Assembly (NCBI GenBank): GCA_947034885.2 | Contig: OX344755.2 | Coordinates: 4,900,501 to 4,964,500, forward strand | From: Thuidium tamariscinum | Lineage: Eukaryota; Streptophyta; Bryopsida; Hypnales; Thuidiaceae | Direction: 5' to 3' | DNA: 64,000 nt | Shown here: piece after piece, positions 43,501 to 55,609 of the stretch | How the letters are laid out: every line of letters begins with the position of its first letter | How positions within the stretch are numbered: the first letter of the stretch is position 1 | Notes under the pieces: model-generated | Seen by the model: only the letters and a program-made list of their open reading frames with translations | What the model was told of the DNA's origin: nothing | The model's database searches: none | Translations under genes and position numbers: made by a program

Positions 43501-45480
43501 TCAAGAGATCTGCGTGCCACTGCCGTTAGTATCAGCTGCCCTAAATGAACAAGTAGCATCACTCAAATTTGGTCTATTAGGGGAATTCAAGTAAGAAGAG
43601 GGGTTAGCATATAAAAAACGATCCTTACTATCATTCTTCCAAAGTGAGACAACATCACTAATAATGTCCTCTATGGCATCATCTAGTCCTTCCAAGGCAA
43701 TTCGCAGCATTGCTTCAAGATTTTTGCTGCCCAACTTGTTTCTAACTCTAGTTTTAATCAAATTTTGTACACTGAAAGCACGCTCCCACATTGTTGTAGA
43801 AACACACTGGACACAAGCTAATTCTGTAAGAATGAGGAGGTTAGGGTATCGTGCTTGTAAAGCATGATTCCAAGTAATTATGCCCCACAAGTCCCTAAAA
43901 TTCTTATCACCCCATTTTGTAGTGCACTGAAGTTTAAAGGTCAAAAGCTCACGTTTACATGCTATATGGTCCACAAGAGGAGGGAGTTTGAAGCCTCCAT
44001 GTGAGTAGTCCACCTCGTAATGGCCCAACAAAGTGTCCAATTAAGAGATACACCAATTTTGCAAGCCCACTTGTCTTGAAGGCATATTAGTTAGATTCAA
44101 AATCTTGAAACAAGAGATCAAATCATTGTCATTGAAACATATATCAAGGGTAGAACAAACAACCTCTGCAAAATTCTTTTGGAATGTCAATGCTTCCTCC
44201 AAGTCAATGCCAAGCCTAGAATGCATCATCTGAAAACTATAGAATATAGATCCCCTCACCTGAGACTGTAGCCTCCTCAAGTATCTACCATGAAGACCAT
44301 AATCAAGCAAAACATGATAACTAGTGGATTCATTGAAGACATCATCATTCAAATCACATGAATCAACAATGAACATCATTCAAATTTGAGCTATCTTAGT
44401 ACGCATAATGTTGCCTACAGTTGTAACATCAACAAACTTGAGCTGAAATACCTTAGACAACATGGCCAAGGATTGAAGAATGTCAGCCAAAAAAACAAGA
44501 TGTAGATATACTTGGATTGACCCAACTTTTTCAAAATAGATTTTGCAATAGCTAAATCACTCTCATCAACCTCTTGGAAAAAAACCAGAACAGATTCCAA
44601 TGAATTATACAAGGTAGTGACTACCTTCCACCTACTCAACCAACGGATTTTGTGATATCGCTTCATAAACTTCTTTGAATCAAATAACTGCTCTTTCAAA
44701 GCCATGAGTGCATGCTTGTACTTACCTGACTTGTGGAAGAATCCTGAAATTGAATTGATCAAGGAGTCTATTTTAGTGGATAAAACTTTACAACCTAGTG
44801 CTTTAGCAGCATCCAAGGCAGTAAGATTAGTGCGATGAGCTACACAATGAGCTACCAAGAGGAACAGATTTACTTCATTGTAGAGTCGTGTAGAAACATC
44901 AGTGTTGCAATCGACCATACTACTAGCTCCATCACTACCAAAAGCCACAAACTTGCACAAATCTAAACTCCACAGCCGCAATTGAGATACTACACAATCA
45001 AAAATTGAAGCAGAGTCCTTCTTGCCACCATCCAGCTGCAACAGACCTAAAAAAACTGTTACAAGAAAACCCTCCTCTACAATTGTGGCAAACATGATAA
45101 GATGTCCAATAGCACTTACATCTATAGATTCATCAATCATAATGCCAAAAAATGGAGAATTTTAAATCCTACAAATAATTTTCTCTTGGATTACTACAAA
45201 TATGCACCAAACGAAATCACTGCAAGCTTTTTCATCTTGGTACATGCTAGCTATGATGGGAGCTTTTACAGAAAGCAACAATTTACATAATGCAGGGAAC
45301 TTTGCAAAAGGTAGAGATTGCTTCCCTATAAAATATGCAGCTTGGAACAAGGTGTGTAAAGCCTCATTACAAGCTCGCTATCTAGTCAAAATTGCTTTCT
45401 CCATGGTTTTCTCTCCACTGTTGTTGGCCCAAGCAAGTCTGCAAGGCTCATTTGAACGAGAATGGTGGGTAGATTGACCG
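43501..45480 (-). mobile_element. hAT-superfamily transposon, decayed transposase
   Basis: Reading on the minus strand: N-side LPFAKFPALCKLLLSV, then MIDESIDVSAIGHL, FGSDGASSMVD, HCVAHRTNLTALDAA, RWLSRWKVVTTLYNSLESV, and finally the hAT C-terminal dimerisation region LTELACVQCVSTTMWERAFS followed by NLIKTRVRNKLGSKNLEAML (about 43840-43690). This is the ZNF862/KIAA1586-like branch of hAT transposases. The copy is broken: a frameshift at an A-run near 44488-44495 and stops at 45162-45164, 44380-44382 and 44041-44043. The N-terminal BED-type finger was not recognised, and terminal repeats with an 8-bp duplication were not found by eye. Confidence 0.85.
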
Positions 45481-45554
45481 TGTTCGCCCAGGATAAGGTA
45501 TTAGCAAGATCTAGGTTCTCATGATTTCCAATCATACCGCAGATGGCCGCCATA

Positions 45555-48500
45555 TGTGAGCCCTCGAGATGGCACTCGGGACTCTGAGTCCATTTTTCGC
45601 GATTAAATAGCAAAAATTAGCCAAAATATTCAAGAAAAAGACATAAAAAGAGTATTGAAGGAGTTTTGGTATCAATCTATGCCAAAATGGCGGAAAACCA
45701 ACTTAGAAGGTGGAAAATTCCTAATCCTAGAAATTTGAATCATTCTAAGTCTCCAAAGCAAGTTTATGTGAGAATTTAGTAATTCCGAGAGAAATAAGGA
45801 ATAGAGAGTTAGTCAGTCCTAGTGATTGTCTGTACAAAGTCAATCTTTTAAGGATGCACATGACATACTGACTAAGCTAAAAGAGTCTACTACGAGCCTA
45901 GAAGAGTTACCAGGGCGTAAGTTCAATTTTGGAACAAATTGGATTTGAAGGTAAAACCACTACAATGGATTTGGAGAATTCGAACTTCACGAGATAAAAG
46001 ATGGAGGATTGGAGATTGAAGACTAAAGAGAGGTGTTCCAAGGGTAGGAGCATGCCAAGAGCAAACAAGAATCAAACAATTGTCCAAGATTCCCGGGCAT
46101 CGGAAATTAAATTGTCCAATTAGGCAAAGTAATTCAAAATTACTAAAATTAGAAAGGTGCAAGGTTGCGTGGGACTTACACCAAGAATATAGGAGTGCCC
46201 TAGATGTTACCCAATTTATTTCGGATTTTTCCGAAATTCCACGTGGACTCCATGGAAAGTCAACCGCACATAGAAATGTTCGTAAATTCATAGAAATTAC
46301 GTATGATGCGGTAAAATCTCACTAAAAATTAGGATAGGTTTTTGTGTGCTTAATAAGCGCCCGGTCAATTTTGAAGACATTCTGACATTCCCAACTACCA
46401 AAACCGGCATCGACATCGAATTTCACTATAAGTTACAAATTGGTGGCGGGTTGACCGGCGTATCAGGAGCGAATGATGTCCGATTGTCGTAAATAAGGAG
46501 TCATTCCTTACTCTCATGGGCATTCCTAACAACCCTGGCCTGACAGATTTATCAAAATGCGCAATTCCTAAAAGTTAGATTTTTGACTTTTAATTGGAGT
46601 TACCGTAATTCCAATTTGGGCACGCAAATGATCTAGGAGTGAGGGGTGAGGGGTCCCATAGGCTAATTGGGGTCTTCTAAAGACAATGGCGCAGACGGTT
46701 TTCCGTTTTGAGTTGTTCCCTAAAAGATAGAGAGAGTCAGCTCTTAGTTTGACTTTTTAATTGTTAATTGCAGTTAATTAGAAGTGATTTTGGAAATATC
46801 TCTTGGAAAATCAAAGATTGGATTTGGTCAAGATCTCTTTCTTGCGTAAAAATCCATCTTTGGGCTAAAGAAAGACAATTTTCAAAATGACTTTTGGTTA
46901 ATTTGCAAAATATCTACGTAAATTAGGGTTAATTCCAAAATATTTTGGGTTAAGATCTTGGATTTGATTTGGCCAAGATCTCGTTTGCCAAATGGGGATG
47001 TTTTTAGAAATTTCCACCATTAAACAACTAATATTTTGGAATTACATTAGGGTAGTTTAGGGTAGGAAGTAACAAAGTGTTTTCACCGGCAATTACCGAG
47101 AGGGGCCCGGCCACGGGTATATAAGGGCCCCCCTTGAGGTTGCCAGTACCCTTATTTCTCACACTGACACTTTGTTCTTCTGTTACTTGTGTCACCGACA
47201 CGGTTGGGGCACTACTTGGACCAAGGATTTTGGCCAAGTCTGGTTTATATTTAGTTCTTTTCAAGTTTGAAGGCTTAGGGCCCCTTCAATTTTCATTTCT
47301 TTTCTTTGTCACATACTCAAGAGGCAAGACCTCGACGCTTACTTTGTCACTAATTCACGGAAATTTTGAGCATTGAGCTCCAAAGTTCGGTTTAAACACT
47401 GTCATGTGTACCTCCTTTGATTGCAAAATCCCAAAATACTAAGACATTTTAAGGATTTAAAGTGAAAGTTCGGTTAAACACTGTCATGTGTACCTCCTTT
47501 TGCGAATAAAACTCTTAAAATACAATTCAACATTTTCACGGCGAAGCTTTGAATTTATAATACCCCAAAGTTATAATCTTAAGAAACCTTGAATTGGGGG
47601 TCCAAAGGGTTAAACACCAAGTGGGATCATTTCCCCATTCCCCGTTAAACCTTGCCACATATTCTAGTGTTAGAATTAAGGTGTGTTAAACCCAAAATTC
47701 AAAGGTACTTAAACCCAAAAAATCAAAAGTCGTGTGAGAGAACCAGCCGCTGGGCAGACCAGAGCCAGCAGCTGGGCGGAGAGGGCCAGAGGCCGGGCGG
47801 ACCAGAGCCAGCAGTCAGGCGGAGAGAGCTAGCAGGTTGGGCGGAGAGAGCCAACAGCTCACACACAAGTGAGATTTTGAAACACAAAAATTTGATTTTT
47901 TAACAAAATCAAGGGTTGGCAGTTGGCGCCACAAACCCTTTTTTATTTCATTTGAAAATCTAAATCTTAGAGTTTCACATTTCTCACTAAAATATCAACA
48001 CTCAAACTCCATAGCCGTCGTCTCTCTCATGAAACATTGCAACAAAACCAATTGAAGAAGAAAACTAGACTTGTGAAGAAATTAAGGCTCGGGGATTGCA
48101 AAACGGAAGGTATTAACATTATAAAATTAATATCCAAAGGAACATTACTATTGAATAAGGTTCTTTATTCCTTGGAAGTTGACCTTTGGTATTAAATAAC
48201 TATTTAAACGAAATCATACTATTGAGTTTTATTCTTGTTCTTTAGGAATGTTCTACATTCTTTGGTAGTTAGTTATTAATTAGATTCTTAGAAGGTTTGG
48301 ATTTTGTTTGTTTTGTTTTATTAGGCCTAATAAGCCAAAAGGGAAACAAACAAATTGACAACTAATTTCTTTACAAATTAACGCAAATTTAAAAATTAAT
48401 TAGATTTGAAAAGATTTGATGATAGTTTTCGATTAAAATATTCTAATAAGCCAAAAAGAAACAAACAAATTGACAACCAATTTCTTTAGAATTAAAATAA

Positions 48501-49940
48501 TTTCAAAATTAATTGGATTTGAAAAGATTTGAAGGAAAATTCTCATCCAAATTAATTTAATTCAACCGGAATTCGTTGGAATATCAAATTAGAATTAAAA
48601 TAAACAACAACCAATAGGTAACTATTAGATTTCCGTCAATTTCTTTAGAACATTAACCCACTAGGTAGACTAATTAAATTGCAGTATTTCCTAATTACCG
48701 GGGATTTAGGAATTAAAGGAATTACGCAATTAAATTAATACTACATAACATTTAGTTTCTTTTAAAACAGGACAAAATTAATTGACCAACAACGTGAGAA
48801 TTATTATGGATTAGATGGAGAGCCGGGATGATTACGATGGCGAGGTTGTAGGAGAATATTTGCACATGATGATGTTTGACGACGGGACCATGGAGATTTA
48901 CGCAGAGGAGGTAAATCGCTCACATTTGATTTTCATTCTCATTGTTTTACTGTTAAGTTTCTTTTTACCAAATGCTTGGAATTAGATTTAGGCAATATCA
49001 TTTGATAGAATAGAGTAGAGTAGGTTCGCTTGGTTGACTTTCATAATAGAATAGATAAAATTATAACCACAAATTAGATTAAAAAACACTTAAAAGACGT
49101 GACTAAAAGAGTTCATTGCTTGGAAGGCTTTTTTTTAATACCCAATTAGAAAGAAAACTCAATTAGACACAGGACCCGTGTGAAAAACTCTTAGCTCGAG
49201 GGTGGAGTTAGGAGCGCTCATATACTTTAGCAGTTGAAGTCAATTGTAAACTACGAGCACTAATTTTAATTGTTGTGTATTCAAATGCAACTCGCAAGCA
49301 GATAAATACCTATTTCATCTATTTACGAGGCTCTCAAGCAATTGCGAGATCCTACCTACAAGACACAAAATGTTAAACTTCACTCGTGTAGATTGAACCA
49401 TAGAGTACGTCGACAGTCGAAACCCCAAACAAACAACAAGGCCCACAACTCGAGACTCACAGAGAGAACCCTTTGGACAGAATTGCATTCACTTTATAAC
49501 AGAGTTAGGTGAGCGTGCGCTTCTTTGGTCCTCATGGCACCCGTTCCCACGACTTTCTAGTGTTGCGTACCATGACATGTATCACTGTAGAGCCACTCTG
49601 GAACAAATAGTGCCAAGTCGACTGAACAACAGACTTCGCGGGCAAGGGATGGGTTGGTCTTCTAAAATATTCTTTGGCCTCCTATACTCGCAGCCTTTTA
49701 TTGCCTTCATATTTTTTGTAATGCTTGGTCGGTTACCCGCTATGAAAAATATTTTTCAATCGGTAATTTGCCATGAATACTCCTAGGCTAGCTTGCCTAA
49801 TTGCCGGCATTTTTTTCTCTAATCGGTCCATTTTCAAATACCTTGATTTTTCTTCCAGAATCCCTTCCTAAACATTTCTATTTCATTCGGAAATTCTCAA
49901 AATTAACCGACTAACTTGTACTAACCGTTGGCACTTCCTA
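45555..49940 (+). mobile_element. LTR-retroelement-like fossil, plus strand
   Basis: 45555 to about 47930 looks like a long LTR: TGTGAGCCC start, TATATAA box (47118-47124) in a GC-rich context, and a 22-bp minisatellite (47740-47858). It shares blocks with the minus-strand fossil at 13.06-17.05 kb. About 47930-49940 would be leader/internal sequence; TGGCGCC at about 47923 could be a tRNA primer site. A short acidic ORF begins near 48815. No gag, pol or second LTR was recognised, so the copy is incomplete and probably old. Confidence 0.45.
47740..47858. repeat. 22-bp GC-rich minisatellite
   Basis: About five units of CTGGGCGGAGAGNGCCAGCAG type. A related GC-rich stretch lies at 15190-15320 in the other fossil, in inverted orientation. 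Confidence 0.7.
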
Positions 49941-50037
49941 TACATTGGGGATACAAAGTTTTGGCACTAGAGTGTTTCAAAGCATTTGTAGGTTGCACTG
50001 AAATGGAGCAATAGCATTGAAGAAGTTGTATGCTCAA

Positions 50038-50266
50038 CACTAGAAGAAAACCATGTTAAAATCCTTGAAAACACGTCACCTAGTTTATGTTGAGTTCCTG
50101 TTTCAAAATGCAGTCAAAATGCAGTCAAAATGCAAAAAAATGCAAAAAATGCATTTTTTTGCATTTTTTTGCATTTTGACTGCGTTTTGACTGCATTTTG
50201 AAATAGGAACTCAACATAAACTAGGTGACATGTTTCTATGGATTTTAACATGATTTTCTTCTAGTG
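50038..50266. mobile_element. CACTA-type foldback MITE, 229 bp, CAA duplication
   Basis: The ends are CACTAGAAGAAAA and TTTTCTTCTAGTG; the whole element is a near-perfect hairpin with arms of about 114 bp. The centre is built of TGCAAAAAAATGCA-type units. CAA flanks both sides (50035-50037, 50267-50269). The ends differ by one base from the En/Spm end CACTACAAGAAAA, and CACTA elements make 3-bp duplications. Confidence 0.88.
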
Positions 50267-50269
50267 CAA

Positions 50270-50696
50270 GTTGGCAGAAGTGACAAAGAAAAAGTTGGAA
50301 ATTGTTCCAAAATGTGAAGAAAATTGTGCCATTTTTATTTAATATTCAGTATGAACTACTAAGATGGTTCTCTATGACACAAGTTCATTTAAGCTCTTTT
50401 TCCCATAATAATTCCATTGTCATCTTAACAATCTCCAATAAGTACCTCATTAACAATTGCCTTGAACATGTAAACATTGTGTTGTAATCACTGACCGCCA
50501 TAAACTAATCACTGACAACTTCTACCACGACTGAAAACCATTTCACAACTTTTTTTAGGTGGCGGTTTAAGACACTGAACGATTTTGAGTGTATCCACTA
50601 TATCTGCAAAATTTGAGAAGAAAGTTTCAACTCATGAAGTGGAACTTGACCTTCAAGTTGAACTTTTAAACTTGGTAAGTACTGGTGATTATTGTA
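50270..50696. other. Spacer and left part of an R7 copy
   Basis: 50620-50696 is R7 (GTGGAACTTGACCTTCAAGT), interrupted by the foldback at 50697. Confidence 0.5.
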
Positions 50697-51678
50697 CAGT
50701 CAGGTCCTGCTCATTTACGAATTCTTGCATACACAGGGAACAAAACTTCACTACTGCCAATTTTGACGCCCTCCCAAGGGCTTATTTTTTTAACATGAAA
50801 TTTTTTTCACAAGATCCTCTCTACGTTAATAACACATGTGACAAATTTCAAGGTCAAAAAATTTACCAAAAAAAAGATATTTAGAATCTACTAACATGTG
50901 TAGTTAAGAAAAAAACTTCACTACTATCAACTTTGACACCCTCCCAAAAATTGAAAAAAAAAAAATTTGGCCATGAAATTTTGGTCATGAGATCACCTCT
51001 ACGTTAATTATATGTGTCGTAAATTTTAGGTTCAAAAAATTTATTCCAAAAAAGATATTCGAAATCTACTACCATGTTTCAATATAAGGGACAATTTCAC
51101 TATTGCCAACTTCGATGTACATATTGGTAGATTTCATTTATTTTTTTTGTGTGAATCTTTTGAACTTGAAATTTATCTTACATGTTATCAACACAAAGAT
51201 GATCTCATGAAAAAATTTTCATGGCCAACACTTTTTTTTTCAATTTTTGGGAGGGTGTCAAAGTTGGTAGTAGTGAAAGTTTTTTTCTTAACTACACATG
51301 TTAGTAGATTTTGAATATCTTTTTTTCGGTGAATCTTTTGGCCTTGAAATTTTCCACACATATAATCAACATAGAGATGATTTCATTCCAAAAATTGCAT
51401 GCCAAAAGAAAAAGTTTTCAATCCTTGAGACATTGGCAAAGTTGACAGCAGTGAAAGCTTACAACTACACATGTTGATAGATTTTGCATATCTTTTTTGG
51501 GTGAGTCTTTTGCCCTTGAAATTTGCCACATATGTTATCAACTTAGGAATGATCTTGTACAAAAAATTTCATAGTAAAAAACTAATTTTTCAGCCCTTGA
51601 GAGGGTGTCAAAGTTGGCTGTAGTGAAATTTTCTTTAACTGTGACTGCAAAAATTCGTAAATGAGCAAGACCTGACTG
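50697..51678. mobile_element. Symmetrical foldback element, 982 bp, CAGTCAGGTC ends, TA duplication
   Basis: Terminal inverted repeats of about 33 bp begin CAGTCAGGTCCTGCTCATT and end GAGCAAGACCTGACTG, flanked by TA. The R7 copies at 20371 and 25320 show the unfilled site (TTGTACTGTAC). Inside, a module with ACTTTGACACCCTCCCAA occurs about three times forward (near 50748, 50912, 51090) and three times inverted (near 51246, 51422, 51598), so the element is a mirror of itself. CAGT ends and a TA target fit Tc1/mariner/pogo-derived MITEs. No ORF. Confidence 0.85.
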
Positions 51679-52469
51679 TACTGTAAGTTACAGGGGCTTA
51701 AGAAACCCGTGTGCTCAGTCTCCCTTGTACCACAGAAAAGCATGTTCTCTGCAACACAATGAACTCACTGATAGGCAACCCAGAAACTCCAAATTGTCCT
51801 TGCTGGTGGCGTGTGGAATTATTCAGCATCTGGTTGGACATGACTCTGAGCTCAGTTTGATCCAGTCCCACAACCAGTCCAGTTCATAACTGATTCTGCA
51901 GAAAAAATCAACAACAGATAGCTTTGCCATGCCCTTGCAAAAAAGCAAGCATCTAATTATTCCCTCTTTCCAACTTACACACTCTCCTGCTCATTGCATG
52001 AGAAGGTGACCGCCTACTACTGCCAAAACCAAAGGGACACTTGACCCCAAAGCATCACAAACCAAACAACTTTGAAGGTGGGACCATCCTAAAAAAGGCA
52101 ACATAACTTGAATTTGAATTGATTATTGCATTCTTCACCATATAGATCTATAGCTAACAACCTTACCAATCTAACTCATTTCTTTGGGGGAAATTCATTG
52201 TACGGATGTAAACATCATAAAGGTTTGACGAATCTAGTCTCCCAAAATTATAGGTCTGAAAAACATCCCCTCATACGTTCAAGGGTTATTAAACAACAAG
52301 TTGGTGACGATGGAAATCTTGAATTTTGATATTGTAGGAATTATTGCTTTAAAAAAAATCCAAAAGCACTCATTGGAAGTCAAAGCACTACAAAAGGGAG
52401 GACACTAAATCCTCCATATAAATTAGACCCCACAAGGGCAAAGATACCATTCAATTTTTGACAAACCAC
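51679..52469 (+). repeat. R7 (right part) and R6 copy
   Basis: 51679-51960 continues R7 with an unfilled CAACAGATAGCTTTGCC. 52050-52445 is R6, matching 35797-36215. No gene. Confidence 0.55.
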
Positions 52470-53000
52470 ACTCAATTTTGATGCAATGGCCACCATGATA
52501 ATAAAATAATTTGATGAGCCCTTGTTGAGGAAATAAGTTAGCCCATTGAAATTAATGTCATAATATGTCTATGTAGGGGCTAACAAATGTTGCATTAACT
52601 GGACAATGGCTTATGTTTTGCATTAGTTCCTCCCCTCTCTGAAAAGCTATTGATTTAAGGGGGAAAAAAAGTGCTTCCCCTCTAAAGTGCCATCCATTTC
52701 TCTAAAATTCACAAGTTGTTGATCTTTGTGAGATTTTATTTCAACCATCCAAATACAAATCCAGAATATGTTACCAAATACAGATGCAAATATGGATATT
52801 AGATACAATATGAATATTAGTGAGGGATACAAATATAGGAGTGGATATGGATACTAGCTAGGTACACATTTGACATATTGTATGGGTATTGAATATAAGA
52901 TATTATATGGATATGGCATACAGAATATGGATTTTTGTATCGAATTGTCCCATAATATGGATTCTCAAAATTACAAGTCATGTTACAAGTAGGGAGGGAG
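52470..53000 (-). repeat. Repeat R8, inverted copy
   Basis: Inverted counterpart of 11726-12222: the conserved part (52470-52740) followed by ATATGG-type units (52740-52960). Confidence 0.6.
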
Positions 53001-54524
53001 GGCTGGAGGGAAGGGAGGTGGTAAAAGTGAAAAGAAGACCCCTATTTTGGACCATGTCTAAGGGATGTTTAAGTCCTTACCTAGCTAATTTGGGGTCTAA
53101 TTGCAAACATAAATTCAAAATTTTCAAAAAAAAGTTTTGCAAAACATAATTCTTGTATTTTTTCCCAAGGTAAATCCACATGTTGGACCCACCTTCAATG
53201 GTAGGATTTAACTTCCTCCCCTTAATTGTACATCAAGTAATACTAAAGTGTTGAAGGGCTATACATCATGTTTTTAGCACCTATAGTTTTCTATTGATAG
53301 TATTAATGGTGGTTGAGGCAATAACTGCCTCTTTTGAGCTCAGTCCATTGTCATTGTCATTGAGACAAACTATGTTACAATGAGCTCAAAAACTATAAAA
53401 ATTTAAAAATTTAATTATTTGCCCTTCCCCCCTCCCAAGTCCCAACCTGATTTAAATATTGAATTTTTTAAACTTTTGAAACCCCTCTCCTTCTAGTATA
53501 ATTTAAATATTAAATTATTTTAACTTTTGAAACCTCCCTCCCCCAACCCGTCTTATAATTCTCACAGGGTGGGCTTGGATACAATGGATATGGGATAAAT
53601 GGTATAATAACCATATATTGTATTCGTATTTAGTATTAATGTCCATATCCATATCAATATCTTATATGGATATATCTATTTAGTACTAGTATCAATATTT
53701 GTATTTGGTATAAGTATCCATATTTAATATCCGTATTCAGTATTCGTATTAGATATCCGTATCTGTATTGGATGGCTGTTGATTTTTCTTGGAGGGAGGC
53801 TGGGATTTTGTAAAATTCAAATCCAATGGCTGTCGGTTTTTTCTAATACGGGGGGGGGGGGGGGTCAGGAAAAGTAATCAAACAAGTTGATTGCCTCTTT
53901 AAGCTCGCAATATGGTATGCAAGTTATCAACATTGCGGAGGGGTTTTAAGGGGCCTATACTAAATAATCAATCGACATTTCACTATCTATACTTTTGTTG
54001 TATACTAGTACTGGAAGGACGTGGGGGTCCCTGTGGAATTCATCATTTCTAAAACCGTGGGTATCATTGGTAATAAAATATTCAAAAACACTCATTTGAA
54101 GTCAACAAATTGTAGAAGATCTTCAATATCTACTCCTAAAACCAAGGATGAATGATTGCTGAATTTTGTCCTACATAGGAGAATTCCTTGTCATTCATTA
54201 GACCATTGTAGTCCACTGTGTCTTTATAGGGCTAGTTTGCCCTATGTCGTTGCTACAATTAAATCCAAAGTGAAAGTAATTTTTTATATTTTCAATAATT
54301 GTTGAAAACTTTGAAATTCAATAACTTTCACTCCATAGTTTAGAATGTCATTGAACAAAACCCATGCACCTCTCCTTGTCAAGAGCTTTCTCATGATAAC
54401 AAGCACACGATTGTAGGACATATGGTTCAAGAGATCTCAATGTGACAAACAAACAAAACAAACAACCTATCTTAAGGTATAGATCAATAGTTACTAAAGT
54501 ATCTAGGACTCTACATCATATATA
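53001..54524. other. Intergenic low-complexity DNA
   Basis: Contains GGAGG-rich sequence (52990-53025), C-rich runs (53420-53540), degenerate ATATCC arrays (53580-53780) and a G-run of about 16 bases at 53843-53860. R6-like fragments lie near 54050-54200. No gene. Confidence 0.45.
53843..53860 (+). repeat. Poly-G tract
   Basis: An uninterrupted run of about 16 G in AT-rich DNA, able in principle to form a G-quadruplex. Its exact length may be a sequencing artefact. Confidence 0.6.
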
Positions 54525-54690
54525 TACAAGAGAATGGGGTCTTTTAAGTAGTGTCCTAAATATCATGTCTATTAAGTAATGTCTTTTAAAGCATCTTTTC
54601 AGTAAAATTTTACTGAAAAAACGCATTGAAAGACATTACTTAAAGGACATGATGTTTAGGACACTACTTAAAAGACCCCATTCTCTTGTA
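54525..54690. mobile_element. Hairpin MITE, 166 bp, TACAAGAGAATGGGG ends
   Basis: Left TACAAGAGAATGGGGTC and right GACCCCATTCTCTTGTA are perfect inverses, and the arms extend nearly to the centre (CAGTAAAATTTTACTG). If the worn outer bases are counted, the ends approach CACTACAAGA, so it may be a third CACTA-type hairpin. Confidence 0.75.
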
Positions 54691-54839
54691 GCGCATATGT
54701 TTCAAGCATCTACACTTTTTGAGGATAACTCTCTTTGATTTTATGGTCCCTTAAAACCCCTACTCAATGAAGATGACCCCCTATTTCCAATCACTTAACC
54801 CTGGAGCATGGGGATTCGTTGGAGCCCAAAGAAGTGGCC

Positions 54840-55175
54840 ATGGAAGTGCAGAAATGTTGGAGACGCTTCCCTCAAAAAATGATTTTGGTGAAGCATGAAG
54901 TAACCGCATGATCCCGAGTATTACAACACACATTGTTGGAAACAGAATTGAAATTCATGAAAAAGCTAAACGATGCCTGTGCAGATCATGAGCTTGACTG
55001 CAAAATAGGGGGCATTGGCCGGGCCTGGCAGGTGCATTTTGTGAACAGGAAGCCAGAACAAGGAGAGAAATGCTTGGAAAAACTGTTGTGGGCAAAATTG
55101 TTGTGTGAAGAGAATGAAATGAAGGAAGGGACTTTGAAGATTTCATGCACAGGACTTGCGCAGATGCAGAGTTGA
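54840..55175 (+). pseudogene. Gene remnant of unknown family
   Basis: A frame from ATG 54840 (MEVQKCWRRFPQKMILVKHE) is stopped by TGA at 54909 and continues in the same frame to 55175 (FMKKLNDACADHELDCKI, GIGRAWQVHFVN, GEKCLEKLLWAKLLCEENEM). The composition is far less AT-driven than its surroundings, which suggests a former coding exon. No family recognised. Confidence 0.35.
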
Positions 55176-55222
55176 GGAGCTTGCAAATGGAGTGAGTGGG
55201 CTCCTCCAAGCTCGGGAAATTA

Positions 55223-55609
55223 CAGTGGAAACACCCAAAACCGTCCGAATAAGGAATTCTGCATAGTTGGAGGCAGCGTTTCCTAAAACTGATATTTTTC
55301 TAGCATTAGCGAGTGAAAATCATGAATATTCAAAAAAAAAATTAAAATTTTCGGAATCAGTATGTAATTTCTGTAAATTTTCAAAGTGTTGGCTCCCTAG
55401 ACCACTGGAACTGTCCTATAGGTGTACCTTAAACCGAACACCTGCTGAAATCAGATGTCAGTGAATGAAAACTACACATGTGTCTTACATCTGCGTTAGC
55501 AAATTAGAATTAAACAGATGTCGGATGCCTTAATGTATGCCTGTGGACAGATTTAGTGACACTCTATGGCCCAAGAATAGGTACAGGGACGGAAATGGGT
55601 GTTTCTCCC
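55223..55609 (+). mobile_element. 387-bp-family MITE, complete, 387 bp, TTA duplication
   Basis: TTA at 55220-55222 and 55610-55612. It starts CAGTGGAAACACCCAAAACC and ends GGGTGTTTCTCCC. Confidence 0.8.

Noticed and set aside
53843-53860. Functional G-quadruplex
   Set aside because: A single homopolymer run; length may be inaccurate and there is no nearby gene.
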